Assembly: GCA_036426205.1 (NCBI GenBank)
Contig: CM071570.1
Span: 71,786,995-71,850,994 of the forward strand
Reading direction: 5' to 3'
Source: Ascaphus truei
Taxonomy: Eukaryota > Chordata > Amphibia > Anura > Ascaphidae
DNA: 64,000 nt
Numbering within the stretch: the stretch's first letter is position 1; every line of letters begins with the position of its first letter. Position numbers and translations under genes: made by a program. The notes under the pieces were generated by a model that worked only from the letters and a program-made list of their open reading frames with translations, was not told the origin of the DNA and searched no databases. This document shows, in pieces, positions 47,640 to 58,027 of this stretch.

Positions 47640-48066
47640 ATGTTCAAATCCCAAATTCTTCATAAATTTGTTGAATTAACTTCCTTGGAAGGGTGCCCCA
47701 ATGTCTGTCTTTATCTTTCCTGGGATTCCATAGGTAGTGAAAATTTTATCCAAGGGTGGTAAGACAGATTCAGCAAAGGTTGATGATATTTAAAGAACAG
47801 GATACATAAATATGCAACCACAGCTGCTAGTATATATTTGACATTATATATTGGGCCGTACAAGTCTACATCGACATGTTCCCATATATTGTCAGGTGTC
47901 AGTTATTTTTTAATAGTTTTATGGGATTTTGTGTGGAAACATGTACCACATTTCTGAATTGCTGATACAACATATTGGTACATTGAGGGAAGCCATACAT
48001 TTTCACATAAAAGCTGCTGTTTAGGATCCCTCAATGATTTGCACAAGCAATGTCAATCACCTGTTT
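47640..48066 (-). pseudogene. Gypsy-type integrase remnant
   Basis: Minus-strand frames give the zinc-binding region (WLPSMYQYV, then a C-x2-C spaced pair) followed by the core with DVDLYGP, which holds the first catalytic aspartate. After a broken stretch come TTYGIPGKIKTD and GAPFQ, which surround the second aspartate. Stops and frame changes break it. The C-terminal part is lost. Confidence 0.8.
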
Positions 48067-48596
48067 CATAAAGCAGAAGGAATTACTATTTTATTTCCTT
48101 TGGGAATTATGGAATCATCATGTACTGAAAATTCTTGTCAGTGTTTACAAATTGCTTTGAATTCATATGCTTCATCTTTTGAGAATGAGGGCTGCACCTT
48201 CCACCAGTCATTGGAACCAATGCATTATTTCACTCCAGATAGAACGTTATCTGTTGAAGTTGCTTCCTTTATAGTATCACTAGTAAGAGAGTCAGGAATT
48301 GCATTGTTGATTATGAAATTCACATATTCATCTGCTGATGTGGAATGTGAGCTATTAAAGTCAAATGGTGCCCTGAGATGTAATCTGATGGCTTGTCAGT
48401 ACCAGATCAATGAATTATGGAGACATTGTACACCCCTTCATTGTATGAGCTGGTTATTTGAATTTGGGATTTCCAAGAAGTATCACTAGAGTCTGATGAT
48501 CCGTATATATTGCGATGGGAATACCAAACAAGTAACAGTGGAAGTGTTCACAACCTCAGACTACTACAAGAACTTCCTTTTCTGGCTGATAGTAGG
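48067..48596 (-). pseudogene. Gypsy-type RNase H remnant and linker to integrase
   Basis: High to low on the minus strand: QPEKEVLVVV, GCEHFHCYLFG and IAIYTDHQTL (RNase H), then TDKPSDYISGH, a typical end of RNase H, then ADEYVNFIINNAIP and the linker with GNKIVIPSAL. The order matches Gypsy polyproteins. Several stops are present. Confidence 0.75.
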
Positions 48597-48712
48597 GTTG
48601 GGCAATATACCGGTAATTTGTAATACTGTGATAATAATATCTGATGTTGTGCCAATATGGGAGATTATTTATTATTCATGGAGACTGTGATGGCAGATAC
48701 AATAGATTTGTT
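48597..48712. repeat. MITE-like fragment at the reverse transcriptase deletion point
   Basis: It starts TAGGGTTGGGCAATATACCGG, a terminus style common in vertebrate MITEs, and continues for about 100 AT-rich bases without a matching second end. It lies where the Gypsy reverse transcriptase should be. Confidence 0.45.
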
Positions 48713-48752
48713 TTAAAAAAAAAAAGCTTGGACATGTTTTTAGAAAGGAAAG

Positions 48753-49185
48753 TTACAGGGATATAAAAAATAAGTAAACATGGGAAGGATATTGATCCAG
48801 GGAGTAATCTGAATCTATGAGATATTCACCTGTAATATTTTTCAGGGTTACGTAAGTTTTTGGACTGACCTTGTGTTTGCCAACCCAATGTATCATGTAG
48901 ACAAAACCTTCGGATGCTTCACCACTCCCAGAAGACTCTACAGGTGTGAATGATGTAGGCATTCTATCCGCACAGAGTACTGTCTGACATTCAAATTTGA
49001 AATCCCTAGAAGATTTGTTGTTAGTAGCTTTTATTATATTGATTTGCACACTACTGAAAAGTGGTTAATTTTGCCACAGACGGCATACATTTTACCTTTT
49101 GTTGGGCACCTCTTTATGTGGACAGGTTCGCCCACAGTTGTAACATGATTTGCAGGTCTACTTTTCCCATTATGCTTCTCTTTAT
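48753..49185 (-). pseudogene. Gypsy-type gag zinc knuckle and protease region
   Basis: At the high-coordinate end the minus strand shows CYNCG-type and CGKINHFSVVC-type spacing, two cysteine-histidine knuckles. A 98-codon open frame follows, with VSPKTYVTLKNITGEYLIDSD, resembling the approach to the protease DSG/DTG site. The active-site triplet itself is not intact. Confidence 0.65.
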
Positions 49186-49522
49186 CGGTAACAGTATGTA
49201 TTTAGTTGCAAGAGAGACATAATTGAAGCAGCACACAGCCCAGGGAGACAAGGTCCAAAAAGGTGAATGAAAAAATATTTATTGATCAGCCATAACTAAA
49301 AAGGATGTATAAAACACTGCTATGCGTTTTACACCCTAAGGTGATTTATCAAGGAGTCATTCAAATCACTTTATACCTCCTTATTAAATTCACTTCACTT
49401 TATATCTCCTTTTTTGTTATGATTGATTAATAATTATTTTTTCATTCCCCTTTTTGGACCTTGTCTCCCTTGTCTGTGCGCTGCTTCAATTTTGACTCTC
49501 TCGCTCTTGGATTTTGTTACCT
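49186..49522. mobile_element. Hairpin element inserted in Gypsy gag, hammerhead-like loop
   Basis: The left arm (about 49186-49290) and right arm (about 49420-49522) are inverted copies sharing 'aattgaagcagc', 'gggagacaaggtccaaaaa' and 'gaatgaaaaaata'. In the loop, minus strand 49354-49318 reads TTGATAA, a CACC-GGTG hairpin, AAAACGCATAG, a degenerate version of the recurrent motif. Confidence 0.75.
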
Positions 49523-49936
49523 GCGGCTGTTCACGTCTTAAATAGAGACTCCTGGAGTGGGTGAGGAATAAGAGGAGAAAAGGGAATACGAAATATGTGA
49601 ATATTATGTCTTGCTGAAGAAATGCTTTTATATGGACATTCCCAATGAGGTTTTAGTGGTGTGGGCTTTACACATCTCACTCACCTTTACCTCTAGGGAG
49701 CTATTTGTCCCTTTATGGAGAAGCGCTGAAGATTTCTCACTTTCAAAGATATTTTGAATTCCCTTAAAACTTTCACCCATTCACTAAGGGAAATTTCTCT
49801 CTTTATATTTTGATACATGTTTTGAAGATTTTTTCCAAGATTTTCCAATCCAGAATTTCTTGAGCAACCCATATACCATTCTGACTGTATTCTGTTGCAA
49901 ACCTGCAGCTTGCTGAGGCCCATCTCCATGTATTTA
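49523..49936 (-). pseudogene. Gypsy-type gag, C-terminal part
   Basis: A minus-strand frame of 78 codons (49929-49693) has charged, amphipathic sequence lying between the two hAT MITE-split halves of gag. It is joined to the frame at 50971-51198 if the hAT element is skipped. Assignment rests mainly on position. Confidence 0.5.
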
Positions 49937-50978
49937 TAGGGTGACCAGATGTCCCGGTTTAGTTGGGACAGTCCTGTTTTTTAATGTCTGTCCCAGTTGC
50001 CCGACATTCTTTAAAATGTCCCGTTTTTTTGTGGCTGTCCTGGTTTTGACCATCAGAGTATGTTAGGGGTGGGGGGGAGGCAGGAGAGAGTAGAGAATGC
50101 ACAGAGCAGAACAGAAGGCCGGGTCTGAGCTGCAGAGGTTGGGGCGGGGTTAGTATCAGTTGAGCCCCAGCAGTGATAACTTCTAGTGTCTGCTGCCAGG
50201 GCTCAAGATGGATACCCCACCTTCCCCCCCCCCCCCCATGTTCCACAGTTACAGGTAGGGATAAACACACACACTCACTCACTATAAGGAGACAGAAACA
50301 CAGAATGGGGAGAGAGACACAACACACAGCATGGGGAAGGAGAGACACACAGCATGGGGAGAGACACACACACAGCATGGAGAGAGAGAGACACACACAC
50401 AACATGGGGAGAGAAAGACACACCTACAGCATTAGGAGAGAGAGAAACAGCATGGGGAGAGAGAGACACACACAGCATGGGGAGAGAGAGAGACACACAC
50501 ACACAGCAAGGCGAGAGAGAGAGACACACACGGCATGGCATGAGAGAGAGACACACACAGCATCGGGGAGAGAGACACACATAAAGCATGGGGAGAGAGA
50601 GACAGCATGGGAGTGAGAGACACACACAGAGAACGGGAAAGAGAGAGACACACAGAGAATGGGGGAGAGAGACACACACAGAGAATGGGGGACAGAGAGA
50701 GACAGAATGGGGGGGGAGAGAGAGACTGAGAATGGGGAGAGAGACAGAATGGGAAGGGTGGAATGAGAATGGAGGGATGGAAGGGGGAACTAGGATGAGA
50801 CGAGAATGGGGATGGGAACAAGAATGGAGGGATGGGTTGGGGGAGAGAATAGGCTGTTTGTGTGTGAGGGGCAGAGAGACATAAAGGAGACATAAAGCGC
50901 AGTTGATTATGTCATTTGTTTTATAAATATTTTTTTTAATGTGTCCCGGTTTTAACTTTTGTAAATCTGGTCACCCTA
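49937..50978. mobile_element. hAT-type nonautonomous element with perfect 8-bp target duplication
   Basis: The ends are TAGGGTGACCAGAT and, inverted, TAGGGTGACCAGAT again. They are flanked by TGTATTTA at 49929-49936 and 50979-50986. An 8-bp duplication and these ends fit the hAT superfamily. The 1042-bp interior encodes no transposase and is largely a purine-rich minisatellite. It inserted into Gypsy gag. Confidence 0.93.
50270..50740 (+). repeat. GAGAGACACACAGCATGGG-type minisatellite
   Basis: Fifteen or more variants of a 20-30-base unit built from GAGAGACACACA and GCATGGGGA. All long frames here, on both strands, are repeat artefacts. Confidence 0.92.
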
Positions 50979-51640
50979 TGTATTTAGCATGTATTTCTGA
51001 GAGTTTAGGACTCCTAGAATTTTCCTGTAGCTCTGTCAGTGTCATTTCACACTCGAGAGCATAGCGGCACAATTTCCCAGGTGTTCCAAATGCAAATAAC
51101 TGCTGCTTGATTTCATCTTCAAGATCATATATCATGTCCTTCCCTAAGGTTCTCAACCTAGTAATAAATGTATCAACAAATTCTGTTTGCAGTTGCAATG
51201 CTCTTCTGAAAAAATATTTTGCAAGTGATAAGCTGCATTTTTAAGCAAAGTAGACAGTAATAACGTCTCTGCATTTGGTATATTCTTTCATTTCTGTCTC
51301 AGGCATGTGATCATATCATTCATAAATCTTAGCATGCTTTTCTTCTTAGGCTGGGGCCATGGTGCCTTCTCCCATGCAGAGGCGTGTGGAGGCTGTGGGA
51401 AAGCTTGTACGCGAACACTGCCTTAAGGCAGACGCCTCCGCACGGTCTGCAGTACCATGGCCCCAGCCTTACTGTCAAAAGTTACCCAGATAGCTTCTGT
51501 GAAATGAATACATTCTCCAAGCCATTGTTTCCATAATTCAGCAGCATTCGGAGTATCAACATGCAGAATTTGGGTAATGAGTGCTAGTAAATCTGACGTT
51601 TGTTTTGACTGTGTGCAATAAAGAAAGAAAAAGCAAATTA
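50979..51640 (-). pseudogene. Gypsy-type gag, N-terminal and central part
   Basis: The minus strand at about 51600-51470 reads TPNAAELWKQWLGECIHFTEA, and at 51198-50979 EFVDTFITRLRTLGKDMIYD with DEIKQQL. These are characteristic gag phrases (a WKQW segment and VDxFxTRLR). The two parts are separated by a 120-bp MITE. A frameshift lies near it. Confidence 0.75.
51349..51468. mobile_element. 120-bp Harbinger-type MITE with TTA target duplication
   Basis: The ends GGCTGGGGCCATGGT are perfect inverted repeats of 15 bases. TTA lies directly outside each end (51346-51348 and 51469-51471). A TTA duplication is typical of PIF/Harbinger elements. It is entirely noncoding and nested in Gypsy gag. Confidence 0.88.
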
Positions 51641-51657
51641 AACAGAAACTACTGTTT

Positions 51658-51670
51658 ATCCTTGTCGCCA
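51658..51670 (-). other. Primer-binding site of the Gypsy-type element
   Basis: The minus strand reads TGGCGACAAGGAT five bases after the LTR end. TGG-beginning primer sites complementary to tRNA 3' ends (CCA) are expected in this position. Confidence 0.6.
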
Positions 51671-51675
51671 GTTAT

Positions 51676-52726
51676 TGTATCCCTGTTACTCCAATGATAT
51701 ATAGCCCCCTGTAAACAGCTCAGGCTATACCTATCTTCCTTCTACTGCGGTAAGTCCTGTTAAGATCAGGCGCCAGTATTCCTTATGGGTTTTCCCCCTT
51801 CATAGCCCTAACCTGAATGGTAGATGCAGGCCTCTGCTGCAGGCGTGAGCAAGAGGGGAGGTTCTGCTGACACCAGGAGGGGAGGGGCTAGCTATATATC
51901 TAGCAGCCCACTCCGGGGAGTGATTAGTTGTTGTTCTTCGTGCTTGCGGTGTGCTATGTTCCTTTCCGACTGATGGTCCTTTAATGAAGAGTCTGAGCAA
52001 GCAGCGAGACCAAGGGTCTACAGCTGCTGAGTATTAGGCCGTAAGCCACGAGTCCTGCGGAACGTTCCGCGGAGTATCGGGAGGCTACGGGCTCCCCGGC
52101 GCAGCATGTCGGTTGGGAGCGAGAGGAACCAAACCGATCAGCGTCTGTAAGTAGAGCTGATAGAATCATAAGACTGGTGTACCAATGCCTTCACCCGGCT
52201 GCCAGGGGTGATGGGGAGAGAATACAAGACCCACCTCGAGGCTAACCTCGGGGGTGGGCCACGGGGTTTTGCAGCCCTAGCTCAGACCATCCTGTCGGCC
52301 GAGTGACTTGGAGGGAAGGAGAGGAGGAAGGCGTGGGAGTTGAGCGGGTGGTACCTCGTACCGGCGATTGTATTGTGGCTGCTGGAAGCCTTGTCGTTGG
52401 GATATCGTTGCTCTGTCAAATAAAGAGACTGTTCTGTACCCGTAAAGACTGTGTGTGATTTGGAGAGTATAACCCTGGGACCTAAGAGGTTCTTCTATAC
52501 CGGTCCTATCCCATTACTCTGGGAGTATAGAAGATGGAGGCGCTGCACCACTGAGATAATATGGAGGCTACCACCTCAGAAGCCCGGTCCTGGCTCCCCA
52601 ACAACATCGCGGGAAGCTCAGGTCCTCCTGTTCCTCACAGGTACGCACCACCACACCTGTAACCCACCCCCATGCATCCCTCACACTCCCGTAGAGACTG
52701 GGGGGGGGGGGGGAAACAGGGTTACA
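51676..52726 (-). repeat. Long terminal repeat, ~1.05 kb
   Basis: The termini are TGTATCCCTGTT at the low end and AACAGGGTTACA at the high end, near-perfect inverted copies with TG...CA. Possible 5-bp duplications are GTTAT and GATAT, with one mismatch. Adjacent gag and primer site on the minus strand make it the 5' LTR of the Gypsy relic. Oddly, the clearest AATAAA (52420) is on the plus strand, so orientation rests on the neighbours. No second LTR is in the window. Confidence 0.78.
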
Positions 52727-52967
52727 GATATATAATCATGCCATAAAGAATATTAATTATAGTGATGTTTTATCGATTTACTTTAGAACTATTTATACTT
52801 GCAGTTTAACTTGTGTTCAAACAGACAACAACCATGCTGCAGCCCCTGTATATCTATCTCACTCCATTTCCTGAGTCATTCTACTTCATGGTGACATGTT
52901 CATCCTTGGCTGGGGAAGATTCTTAAAGATGCAGTAACTTGAATTGCTGTCTATCTTTGTATATATG
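52727..52967. other. Short spacer, no gene
   Basis: AT-rich DNA between the LTR and the first Penelope arm. Confidence 0.45.
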
Positions 52968-53595
52968 TGGTTGGTTGTGGAAAGTGAGCGACCCCGTCAG
53001 GAATATAACATGTAAATAAAAAACATATAAAGCAATAATTGTGCAGTATTGTGATTATTTTTTGGCTTGTTTAAGATTCTTGGCTCTTGGGGAGAACCTA
53101 CTTACAGCAACATAGAAGAAAATTCGCATTTGTCTGACTCTGTCAGATAGTAGGGAAATGATGAGGTTTCTTTAAGGTATACTTATATCCCCACTTGGTC
53201 TTGACACATGTGGATTGGCTCAGAGATGGTGAGATTCAAATTCCCATATGGTATATGTGGACAAAGAGCAGAGAAACAGACCGATGGTGTAGGTTGTATA
53301 ACAGGATTTATAAATAGCAAGGTAAAGGACATGTACTCACACTCTGTACATATATATAATGCACATAAAGGTATCTTTAGCGCTGTATGCGCCCGCTGTC
53401 GCGTCTCCCCGTCCTCCTCTATCCCCAGTCTTGCTGCCGACAATGGCGTCTGACGTCACTTCCCTCTAAGCGTCTGTTCGCATCCAAAGGAGGTAGGCTG
53501 TGACGGCGCTGGGAGTAGGAACCGAGGGGTGTATGTATCAAAAACGGCTGGAGTCTGGAGTCTTTCTTCTTCAAAGCAGCTGAGCTTGATGAGTT

Positions 53596-53641
53596 GCGCT
53601 CTACGCGTTTCGCTGTGGCATACAGCTCTTCGTCAGGAAGC
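53596..53641 (-). ncRNA. Hammerhead ribozyme-like motif in Penelope element (left copy)
   Basis: The minus strand reads CTGACGA, AGA, a five-pair GCTGT-ATGCC-ACAGC stem II, GAAA, CGCG, then GTA. Flanks CGCTTC before and GAGCG after can pair as stem I with one bulge. The palindrome ACGCGT after GAA allows the short stem III typical of retroelement hammerheads, which may act as dimers. Extra bases between core box and stem II weaken it. Confidence 0.5.
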
Positions 53642-54439
53642 GTCAGAACGTGTTGTGTGGGTCGTCACATATTTATATAGTGGAGCTAATTAACTATTCA
53701 TTGTCAGTCTTGTTAAACTAATTACTATTTGATTTAACCCACAGGTGCCTTTACAAGGCACAATCATCTCTGTGGTTCAAAACATAAATCACTGTTGTTT
53801 TAATACACTTTAAATTACATATAAAATAATGTGATACATCTTTAATAATTTTAGACCAAAGAAAAAAAGAAACAAATACATATATACAATGTAATACAAT
53901 TAGAAACTATTTAATAAATAACTTCAAATCTTGCATATATTTCATTTAAAATTGCTATGTAAAGCATGTTTAAAAAACTCCTAGACAGGAGAGAGAAAAA
54001 AGAGAAGACATGGAAAAAAACATGTGTTAAGTATATCAAGTATTATCTCAGAGAATCATATTTAAAAGTTCCTAGAGTAATATATATAGAGATTGCATAC
54101 CATGAGGTCGATTAACAAAAGTAATCAATCAAGTGGGAGCACTAGTTGTAGTTAATTGGCAAAATCAGAAAATGTTTAGCAAAATTATCAATAAAACATT
54201 TAAAAATAATTACAATATATTTATGTAAACAAAAAATATAGGAGAATGTGGGATGAATTCTAGAAAATTTATTAGATTAATCAATATAATAAATATAATA
54301 AAAAAATATATATAAGAACATCTAAGTTAAAAAGCTGTAAAAAAATTTACACAGTAAAAAGGGCATATTAAAAAAGACCACATGTTGTATTATCGTATAA
54401 TCATGTAAAAAGGGTAAAATTTCAAATCTGAATTCAATC

Positions 54440-54860
54440 CATGAGGAATAATATGTATCAAGCTTTATGAATCCAAACATTTCCCTTTTACTAAATCCAC
54501 CTCTCTGGAACGGCCCCTCCAGTGTGTTTAACCTGTTACTAGCCGTAATTTTAGACTATCTGGATTTTGATTGATGATACCTAGCGTAATGCTTGGAAAC
54601 GCTGTGAGTAAAATACCCTGCTGATAATTGCTTATGATGTTCGATGATGCGGGTACGAATGGGTCTTGATGTCTTCCCTACATATTGTAACCCGCTAGGG
54701 GCATTGGAGGATATATATTACAAAATCATTGACCGTGTTATTTGTGAACGTTCTATATTGCTTAATTAAAAGATTCTTTATTTCTATGGCAAATATAAAA
54801 ATAGTTTTGTCTCTTCAGTTTATGCTGACAGGCTTTGCATGTTGCACAACCATAAAATCC
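54440..54860 (-). pseudogene. Penelope GIY-YIG endonuclease remnant
   Basis: Minus-strand frames show a C-x2-C cluster (CATCKACQ), then FVIYILQCP followed by a frame change. GLQYVGKTSRP-like sequence follows, with RIIEHHKQLSA and THSVSKHYARYH. These are the YV-type catalytic start, the arginine helix and the HxxxH region found in Penelope endonucleases. The GIY-YIG pair reads as a diverged version. Stops are present. The right arm has the distal part of the same domain. Confidence 0.7.
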
Positions 54861-54869
54861 AGTCAGTTT

Positions 54870-55340
54870 TTCAACCACCCTTGGTTTGGTCCTCTTTTGT
54901 GCTTCTTAAAGCGCTAGGTGCAATATATTTTTTATGTTCTGGCCTTCTTAAAGATTATTTTTGGGTTATCCGTAAAATGTCCCTCAATATATTATCAATT
55001 TTAGAACATGCCAGTGTTTCCGCAACATCCTTTCTATATTTTTAGATTCGTTATTGAAAGTTGTCAGAAATGCTGTATCATAGGGATTCACTGAATGTGA
55101 GATTCTGTCTTCTTTTGAGGCTGTAGGTTTCCTTCTATCTAAATTTTTAGCTTGTCAGTGCTCTTATATAAGAATCTTTGCTATAATTTTTCTCCACAAA
55201 TCTTGTTCCAAAATTGGCACTGGTCATTGTACAAAATGTTACTTCATGCAGTTCCATAACTGGAAGCCTTCTATATTGGACTATAGGGGACTCCGTCCAT
55301 TCCATGATGGTGATGCCAAAAACAACCCCCCCCCTTTTTG
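54870..55340 (-). pseudogene. Penelope reverse transcriptase C-terminal remnant
   Basis: Broken minus-strand frames give a NESKNIER, KHWHVLK, NIKNILH pattern before the endonuclease. This corresponds to the stretch linking the reverse transcriptase thumb to the GIY-YIG domain in Penelope proteins. No catalytic YxDD box is visible, so the core reverse transcriptase is absent from this copy. Confidence 0.55.
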
Positions 55341-55383
55341 TTTTACAAAAACAACACAAAAAAAAAAAACCAACAAACACAAG

Positions 55384-55447
55384 GGGGGGGGGGGGGGGGT
55401 GTGGTGTGGGGGGGGGGGGGGGGGGTGGGGGGTGGGGGGGGGTGGGT

Positions 55448-55509
<62 letters not shown>

Positions 55510-55543
55510 ATGGGGGGGTGGGGGGGGGGGGGGGGGGGGGGGG
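55384..55543 (+). repeat. ~160-bp almost pure poly-G tract
   Basis: The tract is G-rich throughout, with only scattered T and one TA. It sits exactly between the two Penelope copies. Such a tract could form G-quadruplexes. Equally it could be a sequencing or assembly artefact at an inverted-repeat junction. Glycine- and proline-rich frames are artefacts. Confidence 0.85.
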
Positions 55544-55559
55544 ACTTCTTCCCAAAATA

Positions 55560-57345
55560 AAATGATACAAGCAACATTGATTTTTATAAAATGTTTGTCT
55601 TAGTTTTATATACCTCCCTCTATGAGCATTACTTTAAATCTAGCGATAGGCAATAAAAGTATCAATTATAGTATAGTAAATTTAAGATTCCAAAGCATTA
55701 TCGCTAGGTTATCATCAATCAATACAGATAGTCTAAAATTTACGGCTTATTAGACAGGTTAACAACAACTGGAAGGGGCGCTTCCACGAGAACGGTGGAT
55801 TAAGTATAAAGGAAATGTTCTAGGATTCATAAGCTGATACATAATTCTATGGCTTGAATTCAGTATTTTGGGAAATTGTTACCCTTTTTGACCATTATGT
55901 AATTGATATAATACAACAAATTAGTGTGCTCTTTTTACACTATGCCCTGTTCATATCTGTGCTAAGAATTAGTTACAACGAGCTTTTTAATCTAATGATG
56001 TGGGAGAAGACTATATCTATATTTGTTATTAATATTTATATTATTTAATCTAATAAATTTCTAGAATTATCATCACACACTCACTAATTTTGTTCCTAAA
56101 TATATTTGGGTAATTATTTGTTAAATGTTTTTATTGATAATTTTGCTAAACATTTCTCTGATTTTTTGCCAATTAACTACAAATAGTGCTCCCGATTGAT
56201 TGATACTTTTATTAAATCGACCTCCATGGTATGCCAATATACTATGACTCTAGGAACTTTTAAATATGATTCTCTGGAGATAATACTTGGATATACTAAC
56301 ACATGTTTTTCCATGCTGCTACTTTTTTCCTCTCAGTTCTATGAGTTATTTAACATGCTTTACATAGCAATTTTTAAATGAAATATATGCAAAGATTTGA
56401 AGTTATATTATAATAATAGTTTCTAATTGTATTAATTGTATATATGTAGTTTTACTTTTTTTTGGTCCTAAAATTATTAAGAATTGTATCACCTATTTAT
56501 ATGTAATTAAAGGTATTAATACAACAGTGATTTCATGTTTTGAACCACAGAGATGATTGTGCCTATGTAAAGGCAACCCTGTGGGTTAAATCAAATAGTA
56601 ATTAGTTTAACAAGACTGACAAATGAATAGTTAATTAGACTCCAACTATATAAATGAGTGACGCACCACACAACACGTCATGACGCTCTGACGAAGCTGT
56701 ATGCCACAGCGAAAAGCGTAGAGCCAACTCATCAAGCTGCAAGCTGCTTTGAAGAGAGAGGAGCTCCAGACTCCACGACCGTTTTGAATACACCCGCGGT
56801 TTCTCTCCAGCGCGTAAGCTACCTCCTTTGAAGATGCCTCGAACAGACGCTTAGAGGGAGTGACAAGGACGTCAGACGCCATTGTCGGCAGACAAAGACG
56901 GGACGATAGGAGGAATGGACGGGAGACACGACAGCGGGCGCATACAGCGCTAAAGATACCTTTATGTGCATTATTATATGTACAGAGTAGGTGAGTACAT
57001 GTCCTTACTTGCTATTTATATAAATCTGTTATACAACCACACACCAACGGTCGGTTCTCTGCTCTTGTCACACTAACAATGGGAATTTGAATCTCACCAT
57101 CTCTGAAGCCAATCCAAGTGTCAAGACCAAGTGGGGATATAAGTATACCTTAAAGAAACCTCACATTTCCCTACATCGACAGAGTCAGACAATGCGAATT
57201 TTCTTCTATGTTGCTGTAAGTAGGTTCTCCCCAAGAGCCAAGAATCTTAAACAAGCCAAAAAATAACACAATACTGCACATTATTGCTTTATATGTTTGT
57301 TTTTTACGCCCATGGTTATTATGGCCCTGACGGGGGAATCATGTC
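55560..57345 (+). mobile_element. Penelope-like element, right member of a head-to-head pair
   Basis: Plus-strand copy, with sequence inverted relative to 52968-54650. It begins inside the endonuclease region (about 55650-55850, including LEGRFHENGGLS-like phrases), continues through the AT-rich 3' region and carries the hammerhead-like motif at 56682-56734. It ends near 57345, with 'ccaagaatcttaaacaagcc' mirrored at the left outer end. Divergence between arms is moderate, so they are not a fresh hairpin. Confidence 0.72.
56682..56734 (+). ncRNA. Hammerhead ribozyme-like motif in Penelope element (right copy)
   Basis: The plus strand reads CTGACGA, A, GCTGT-ATGCC-ACAGC, GAAA, AGCG, GTA. Stem II is perfect with five pairs. 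Stem I flanks pair poorly, and the CGCG palindrome has changed to AGCG. It is a diverged sister of the left motif, inverted with the arm. Confidence 0.45.
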
Positions 57346-58027
57346 TCACTTTCAAACAACCACGACTTGTGCAATGTGGGAAATCCAAGCATATTGTCCG
57401 CTGGAAGGTTTGAGAAGTATCCTGTTGGGTAACACTATTTATTTTATTTTATTGTTTAAACTTTATCACAACACTGTGTATTTATTAGGGAACTGTGGCG
57501 CCTAGGCAAATCATTTAAGTACATTCTATCTTTGTATATATACAGGTAGGGCCGGCGCCACGTGTCTCGCTGCCTCATGCGAATGCTGACCGCGCAGCCC
57601 TTCTGCCGGCCAGCAAAACCAAGGGGCAGAGTGAAATGGCACGCACCGAAGGGCGGATGGGGCGGGGTCGCAACACCCTAGAGAAACTCTACGAATTAAG
57701 AACGAGACCTCCCCCATTCCCCAGTGCCATTAGTGGCATGCTGCAGCTGGAGGCTCCACCATAGAACGCTGACTATGTCCAATGAGAAACCCCTAGCTCC
57801 GCCATGGAGCAACCGCTGACATTCACTTTTGTGACCTCCAGAAGCTGCCAACTCATGCAAAAGCACATGCTACAGTGATCACCCTGCACAGAGAGAACTG
57901 CATCTCCCTGCACAGCTCTTACAAGCGATCTCCCTGCACAAAGAGAGCTGCATCTCCCTGCACAGCTCTTATAGTTGTTCGCACTGTTTTTATATACATT
58001 TTAATAACAGAGTATTGTAGCAAGGGG
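57346..58027. other. Mixed repeat-like DNA, no gene
   Basis: A GC-rich block near 57550-57680 and a short tandem of 'ctgcatctccctgcacagctctta' at about 57895-57975. No domain is seen. Confidence 0.45.

Larger units (their letters stand above)
47640..52726 (-). mobile_element. Decayed Gypsy-type LTR retrotransposon with nested insertions
   Basis: On the minus strand the order is LTR (52726-51676), primer site, gag, zinc knuckle and protease region, RNase H, then integrase. This is the Gypsy order, but the main reverse transcriptase block between protease and RNase H is missing. The 3' end and second LTR are absent, replaced by the hAT-related region. A hairpin element, a hAT MITE and a Harbinger-type MITE interrupt gag. 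Frameshifts and stops occur throughout. Confidence 0.85.
52968..55380 (-). mobile_element. Penelope-like element, left member of a head-to-head pair
   Basis: On the minus strand the element runs from about 55380 to 52968. It contains a decayed reverse transcriptase C-terminus (about 55340-54870), a GIY-YIG endonuclease domain (about 54860-54440), a long AT-rich 3' region and a hammerhead-like motif (53641-53596). Its outer 1.6 kb forms an inverted repeat with 55690-57345. Penelope elements are known to leave inverted or tandem partial copies and to carry hammerhead motifs in terminal repeats. Confidence 0.75.

Noticed and set aside
48034..48489. 151-codon plus-strand open frame
   Set aside because: It overlaps the Gypsy RNase H and linker on the minus strand, whose motifs are clear; the plus frame has no recognisable domain.
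50173..50893. Long histidine/threonine/arginine-rich and serine/cysteine/leucine-rich frames
   Set aside because: All phases of the purine minisatellite inside the hAT element are open; no domain is present.
52420..52445. Plus-strand AATAAA as evidence that the LTR belongs to a plus-strand element
   Set aside because: Primer site and gag adjoin the LTR on the minus strand, so the signal is considered coincidental, though orientation is not beyond doubt.
55214..55603. Glycine-rich frame and, on the other strand, proline-rich frame
   Set aside because: Translations of the poly-G tract.
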